Part shown: positions 59,690 to 64,000 of the stretch, piece after piece
Position numbering within the stretch: the stretch's first letter is position 1
Layout: each line of letters starts with the position of its first letter
DNA from: Eunapius fragilis
Lineage: Eukaryota; Porifera; Demospongiae; Spongillida; Spongillidae
DNA: 64,000 nucleotides
NCBI GenBank assembly: GCA_963681505.1
Contig: OY811984.1
Span: forward strand, 2,660,272 to 2,724,271
Direction of reading: 5' to 3'
Notes under the pieces: model-generated
What the model saw: only the letters and a program-made list of their open reading frames with translations
Told to the model about the DNA's origin: nothing
The model's database searches: none
Translations under genes and position numbers: made by a program

Positions 59690-60423
59690 TTATGAGCCGC
59701 CGTAGCATGTTAAGTAATCCATCTTGATAAGGTTGTAAAGGTCTTTGAGTGACCTTAACTCTTTTCGCCGAGCGAGATGCACGTTCAGGACTATGGCAAT
59801 ATCGCTGTCTTTTAGCAACCCGTTCATTTCAGGATCCGCTCGATACCTTGCACGTCGAGACGTCCGTTCCTTTTCAGGATCTGCTCGATACCTTGCGCGT
59901 CGAGAGGTCCGTTTCTCTTCAGGCTCTGCTCGATAGTTTTCACGTTGAGAGGCCTGTTCCTTTTCAGGATCTGCTCGATACCTTGCGCTTCGAGAGGTCC
60001 GTTTCTTTTCAGGCTCTGCTCGATAGTTTTCACGTTGAGAGGCCCGTTCCTTTTCAGGATCTGCTCGATACCTTGCGCTTCGAGAGGTCCGTTTCTTTTC
60101 AGGCTCTGCTCGATAGTTTTCACGTTGGAAGGCCCGTTCCTTTTCAGGATCTGCTCGATACCTTGCGCTTCGAGAGGTCCGTTTCTTTTCAGGCTCTGCT
60201 CGATAGTTTTCACGTTGAGAGGCCCGTTCCTTTTCAGGATCTGCTCGATACCTTGCGCTTCGAGAGGTCCGTTTCTTTTCAGGCTCTGCTCGATAGTTTT
60301 CACATTGAGAGGCCCAGGCTCTGCTTTGTAGTTCCGCTCGGGCTGAATCTAATATGTCGTCTCGAGTTTTGAGGTATACTTTGCTCATCGTTTGGCTTTC
60401 TTCTTTTCCTGACGTGAAGGCAT
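59690..60423 (-). CDS. PEK-repeat protein (YRA-D/E-PEK-K/E-R repeats)
   Basis: The open frame runs 60388-59690 (232 codons, MSKVYLKTRDDILDSARAEL start) and is dominated by twelve or so 15-residue units alternating ENYRAEPEKKRTSRS and ARYRADPEKERASQR, encoded by five 90-bp repeats. It ends with GLLKDSDIAIVLNVHLARR, shared with the 13231-13450 relative. The family start (MPSRQEKKKAKR, ATG at 60423) is out of frame: TGA replaces CGA after codon 12, and a 2-base insertion follows. The TGA mutation itself creates ATGAGC at 60388, which opens the repeat frame. Such highly charged repeats are abundant in sponge predictions (recalled), sometimes beside Helitron helicases. Function unknown. AATAAA on the minus strand lies just past the stop (about 59677). 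Confidence 0.6.
59866..60318. repeat. 90-bp tandem repeat array, five copies
   Basis: GGATCTGCTCGATACC recurs every 90 bp from 59878 to 60238, each unit being two diverged 45-bp halves. Copies are 95% or more alike, so the array is young. The period is a multiple of 3, and most frames on both strands stay open through it. Confidence 0.93.
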
Positions 60424-61749
60424 TTTGAGAAAAACAACTTCATTAAGTTTCAAAGAGAGTCAAACCTACAACGATCGAAGCACAAGAATGATTATACGCA
60501 CGTGCACGTTATTAAATACATGTAGTGCCCAATTTGCAAAACCGGATACATGCCATAGTTCATTATATTACCACTACGTGTAGTGCCCAGACCGGGCACA
60601 TTTGATTACATCATGTATACTACTAGTACTTCGTATAAAGAGCGAAGTATGACCTATCCGAGTCGTGTCAGTGCAGTAAGCTTAACTATACGTGATTTGC
60701 TAACAAATCCTCTATGAGAGTTAACGTAACTCTCGATATATGAATCCTGCCACTAAATCATTTCTAGACTCAAATAAGATTGTTCCTTTAGCCTCTCCCC
60801 AGCAAGCATACATGTAGATCAGACCCATGAAACTATCTGAAGCAAAAAAATTGGATGCCCTTGATCTAAAGAAGCAGCAATAGAGAATATTTAATCAGTT
60901 TTGTGTGTGGTTTCCCTCAGTGGTGGCTTGAACCACTGCCATGTGCTATGATCATATCAGTGTTGCTATTACACTTAACATCCTTCCCACACCGCTACTA
61001 TTGCACCTACCCCTTTGTCCTGTTCCACTGGGCAAGAGATGACCACATGAAAGTATTTGGTCGGTAACTTACAATCTATAGCATGGGAAAATTCTAAAAA
61101 CACAATGATAAACTGTTTTACCAGCAGAGACATTGACCCAACTACTTGCCACCTAAACTGGCTCACATCCCAGCTGTTACTACTAATGCCAAAGAAAAAT
61201 ATGACATTACACATACCTGGTGATAGACTGCCAAAGAAATTATCGTTTACCCAACTGAGTCACGGAATGTGTACCAAAAACATATTTTGTGCACAATATC
61301 AAAAGGATCAGGTGCAAAATCCCATTGGAAACCCAAACATATCACCCTTTGCATTAGTGCTAATAGAGTGCAGTATTCTAAACCTATGAAAAGATACTTG
61401 TGTGCTGTACTGTGTCACAGCTTCTTTCGGGGCACCAATATACCCTGACCTTGTGCAGCCACCTTATGATTGTCAGTGCTGTTGTCACATTTGTCCATCG
61501 AGCAATAAAAATTCAGGCCACTAACTCTATAACGGGCAGCATAATTCCTGTGTGTACGAAAGACCTTTTAGAGGATGTATGAGTTCTCTTCAGTGGTAAT
61601 TTAAAGACTTGAAAAAATAAACAATAGGGTTCTTTCAGTGCAATGATGCCAAATGTATATAAAGAAGTTATATGTGTCTTTAGCTAGAATTTAAAAATAT
61701 GTGCAAGGTTGATCCCTTTTTGATCCCTCGCTCCCATGTATAGTTAACA
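60424..61749. other. Intergenic with unassigned frames
   Basis: 60500-60600 repeats GTAGTGCCCA twice around an ACCGG motif. The plus-strand frame 61057-61389 is protein-like in length only. No domain is seen. Confidence 0.4.
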
Positions 61750-63200
61750 TCAAAGATTGCCAGGTTTTACCCTCTCTCTCTCTCTCTCTCTCATTGACAA
61801 GCGCATATGCTGGACAAGGGTTGCTGTTAACTCCCAAAAGGCCTCAACCAACCTCATCTCATGGTGAGCATGACAGCTGAACTCCGAGATGATGTTTTGC
61901 AGATGATTGCATCTTATGGCCACATCACCATCATGTCTGCATGACACTGTGTGATGTCCAGAGGATCCAAAGTGATATCTGGGCTCAATGGGTTCACTGA
62001 TCCTACTGAGGACTCCATTCCTAACTGCCAGCACAGCAGCTTGGAACTCAGCTTGGTCAAGGTGCAAGCTTACATAAGAGGTAACTGAAAACCATGAACT
62101 GGCATGAGGAGCAGAAACCAAAGAAGCATTGCCTTTTTGGCATGAAAGGAGGTCATCAACATTAGATTATCATCAAACTTCTTACACAAATGTCGACATG
62201 CTGAAAGAGAGGGGAGGATAAAATAGGCTCTACTGTGACAACATCAGACAGGGATGCAAGAGCATTGACCTTCAAAATGTTGCTCAATAAATGATGAGCA
62301 GAGAGGAGAGGAAAGCAGCACATGAATGATGCAATAGTGCACAAGCCAAGCCCTCCAAAGCTGAGGCTGAGTTATGAAGGTTGCCAGTGTTCATCTGAAA
62401 TGACAAATGCTATGCAAGTAGAGAAGCAACATCTTACCCAGCTCCTCATCAATGAATTGCAGAGAATCGTAGGAAAGCCTAAGAGGAGTGGTTCTTGCAA
62501 GATGAACTAACTTACAGTACAGTAGATGCCACAAAAACACGGAGGCTACATGAAGATCAGCTGTACAGGGCAGGGATCAGTATCTTGGCCTTAGAACATT
62601 TCTCAGCTATAAAGTGGGAGCAGTGCAAGTAGTCACCTGTTGTTACCCCCAAGGATGATCAGTTGTATTAGGCAACCTTAGGGACTGAAAACGTCACAAT
62701 TAGAAAGTCACATATATGATGTCCCAGTTAATCAATAAGATACAACTGTTTACCTGCGAGCTCGCCATCATCAAGGTACCAAAAGGTCTAACCATACATC
62801 ATGAGCATCTATGGTGGCCACAAGCTTCGATCTGAAGGACTAGGGCAAACAGCGTGGGTCCAGGGGGTCCCCACTTGCTAAATATCGGGCTGTGAGCTTA
62901 AAAGACACAAAGGATGCCACAATTCTGGGTGAGCACCATGATGCCCATGAAAGGATTTCAGGGGAAAGAACTGAGCACTCATCAAGTACTGCCTAGGTTG
63001 AAGGCATTTGGCGTGTCCACCCTACACTCAACAAAGTCATCCTCCATCCAATGCTCTTCGATAGGGTATCTTAAACTGTGGGCAATCCTGTACCGATACT
63101 GCAAGGGCAAGGGGTGGACATCTGGTGGAAGCCATCATTATATTCGAAGCAAATCAGTCATAAATGTCATTATACGCCGGTAATGGCATCATTCAAAGTT
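61750..63200 (-). pseudogene. Reverse transcriptase remnant, probably non-LTR type
   Basis: The minus strand near 62760 gives FWYLDDGELAGKQL, the RT active-site block in the form seen in a family of LINE-like RTs (WYLDDG). Near 62050-61850 a Cys/His tail reads EFQAAVLAVRNGVL, SSGHHTVSCRHDGDVAIRCN and HLQNIISEF, which in relatives closes the protein. The frame is interrupted many times. A (CT)n tract at 61771-61795 follows the tail. The family name is uncertain. Confidence 0.55.
61771..61795. repeat. CT microsatellite
   Basis: Twelve CT dinucleotides at the 3' edge of the RT remnant. Confidence 0.9.
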
Positions 63201-63304
63201 CATGTCATTTCAACTGCTAACCATGATGGACAGGGTGTGTATAAGCAGCATATTAAGCAACATAGGTATCGTTGAAAAAAAGAAAAATGATTTTAAAAGG
63301 ATAG

Positions 63305-63480
63305 GTTCACAGGGAAAAAAAGCGTCGAATCATTTAGAATCATTTAGAAATCCTTGTGTGATTGAACAGAGAATCACACAAAAATCAATAAAGCGTATGA
63401 TTTTTGCGTGATTCTCTGTTCAATCACACAAAGATTTCTAAATGATTCTATATGATTCGACGCTTTTTTTCCCTGTGAAC
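63305..63480. mobile_element. Palindromic MITE with GTTCACAGGG ends
   Basis: A 176-bp near-perfect hairpin. Arms: GTTCACAGGGAAAAAAAGCG, TCGAATCAT, AGAATCATTTAGAAAT, GTGTGATTGAACAGAGAATC. The left arm carries a small duplication of ATCATTTAGA. The loop is about 20 bp. No target duplication is evident. It has CACAGGGAAA ends like the CACAG family, but the arms are otherwise different. Confidence 0.88.
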
Positions 63481-63815
63481 GTTCACTACGATCCCACGCG
63501 GTAGATATAATTCAATGCATGCATGCCTAACAAAATTACGATGTGTTAATTCCTGGAGTTGTGCATTAGTTGGAGAATATCAGTATTACATATTATATTT
63601 TGAGTGCAATTTATTGTCCACATGCACATGCCTTAACAGGGCTCCGTATTTGTAAACATGGTATTAATAGCGTATTGAACTGCTCGGACGAAACGACCGT
63701 GAAATTTAAAAAATTAAATAAACGAATGCCAATTATAATCATATAATTAGTTGCTTACACATCAGTAATCAGTTACTTACACATCAGTAATATATTTGTA
63801 TCAATGTTACTTTGC

Positions 63816-64000
63816 TCAAACGTAGCAACGGAACTCAGAATTAGACCACTTTCCATTGGAACTGCAGGAAATGACTTGCTTACCCGACATTCTGTATCCT
63901 TTCTTACACGAATATACGGCTATGCATCCTGAATAGTTGCACTTTGCTTTTACATATCCATCCTTAGGAGCAGTGAGACAACTGCATGTAGTACCTAAGC
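63816..64000 (-). CDS. Sushi (CCP) domain, last exon of a larger gene
   Basis: The minus strand from the right edge reads CSCLTAPKDGYVKAKCNYSG, then CIAVYSCKKGYRMSGKQVIS and CSSNGKWSNSEFRCYV-stop. The four sushi cysteines (CLTAP, YSCKKGY, ISCSSNG, FRC) and the Trp in GKW are in place, so this is one complete complement-control module and the end of the protein. It is too short to stand alone; the rest lies beyond 64000. An AATAAA signal on the minus strand is at 63610-63615. Such modules are found in extracellular adhesion and immune-type proteins. Confidence 0.8.
   Translation of the reverse strand, partial: LGTTCSCLTAPKDGYVKAKCNYSGCIAVYSCKKGYRMSGKQVISCSSNGKWSNSEFRCYV

Noticed and set aside
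59749-60372. Plus-strand 207-codon frame and others over the 90-bp repeats
   Set aside because: The repeat length is a multiple of 3, so several frames stay open; only the minus frame shares ends with the 4118 and 13231 relatives.

Overview
The window looks like a piece of an AT-rich invertebrate nuclear genome. Genes are sparse and introns are short (one is 58 nt). There are C-rich, GT and AT microsatellites, and a very high load of DNA transposons and foldback MITEs. The best clues to the lineage are a protein built of 15-residue 'YRA(D/E)PEK(K/E)R' repeats, a secreted alpha-carbonic anhydrase and the transposon mix (hAT, piggyBac-like, Kolobok-like, Tc1/IS630, Ulp1-PHD). From memory these fit a sponge, or failing that another early-branching marine animal. 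The species cannot be named from the sequence.

Left part (1-15.4 kb): satellite and microsatellite DNA, several foldback elements, the alpha-carbonic anhydrase gene (minus strand, 6.2-7.0 kb), and two decayed relatives of the PEK-repeat gene. Most of the rest has no recognisable gene.

Middle (15.4-45 kb): a transposon graveyard. In order it holds a head-to-head Ty3/gypsy fossil bounded by inverted repeats; a 28-bp-arm perfect palindrome; a decayed Ulp1 protease-PHD gene beside a piggyBac-like transposase remnant; a hairpin MITE; a hAT transposase remnant; a 4.2-kb inverted duplication carrying piggyBac-like coding sequence; a THAP-domain Kolobok-like transposase lying between two gypsy Pol fragments; further hAT-like fragments; and a Tc1/IS630-type transposase with an acidic tail. 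A small TATA-driven gene of unknown function sits at 44.0-44.2 kb.

45.58-53.01 kb: the most interesting object, a 7.4-kb element with CACTGTAAAAAA terminal inverted repeats and GTGTG-rich subterminal arrays. It carries two divergent multi-exon genes. One encodes a C2H2-finger protein with a transposase-like body. The other encodes a PB1-like N-terminus with a 'SAMD3-like' body. I read it as an autonomous two-gene DNA transposon with few lesions. A fragment of the same family lies at 28.1-28.5 kb.

Right part (53-64 kb): a pair of inverted repeats 3.7 kb apart around an unrecognised exon cluster; two more copies of the foldback MITE; a mucin-like secreted or anchored protein with a good TATA box; the expanded PEK-repeat gene; a reverse-transcriptase remnant; a short palindromic MITE; and, at the right edge, the last exon of a sushi (CCP) domain protein.

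All family assignments rest on motifs read by eye. No database search or computation was run.
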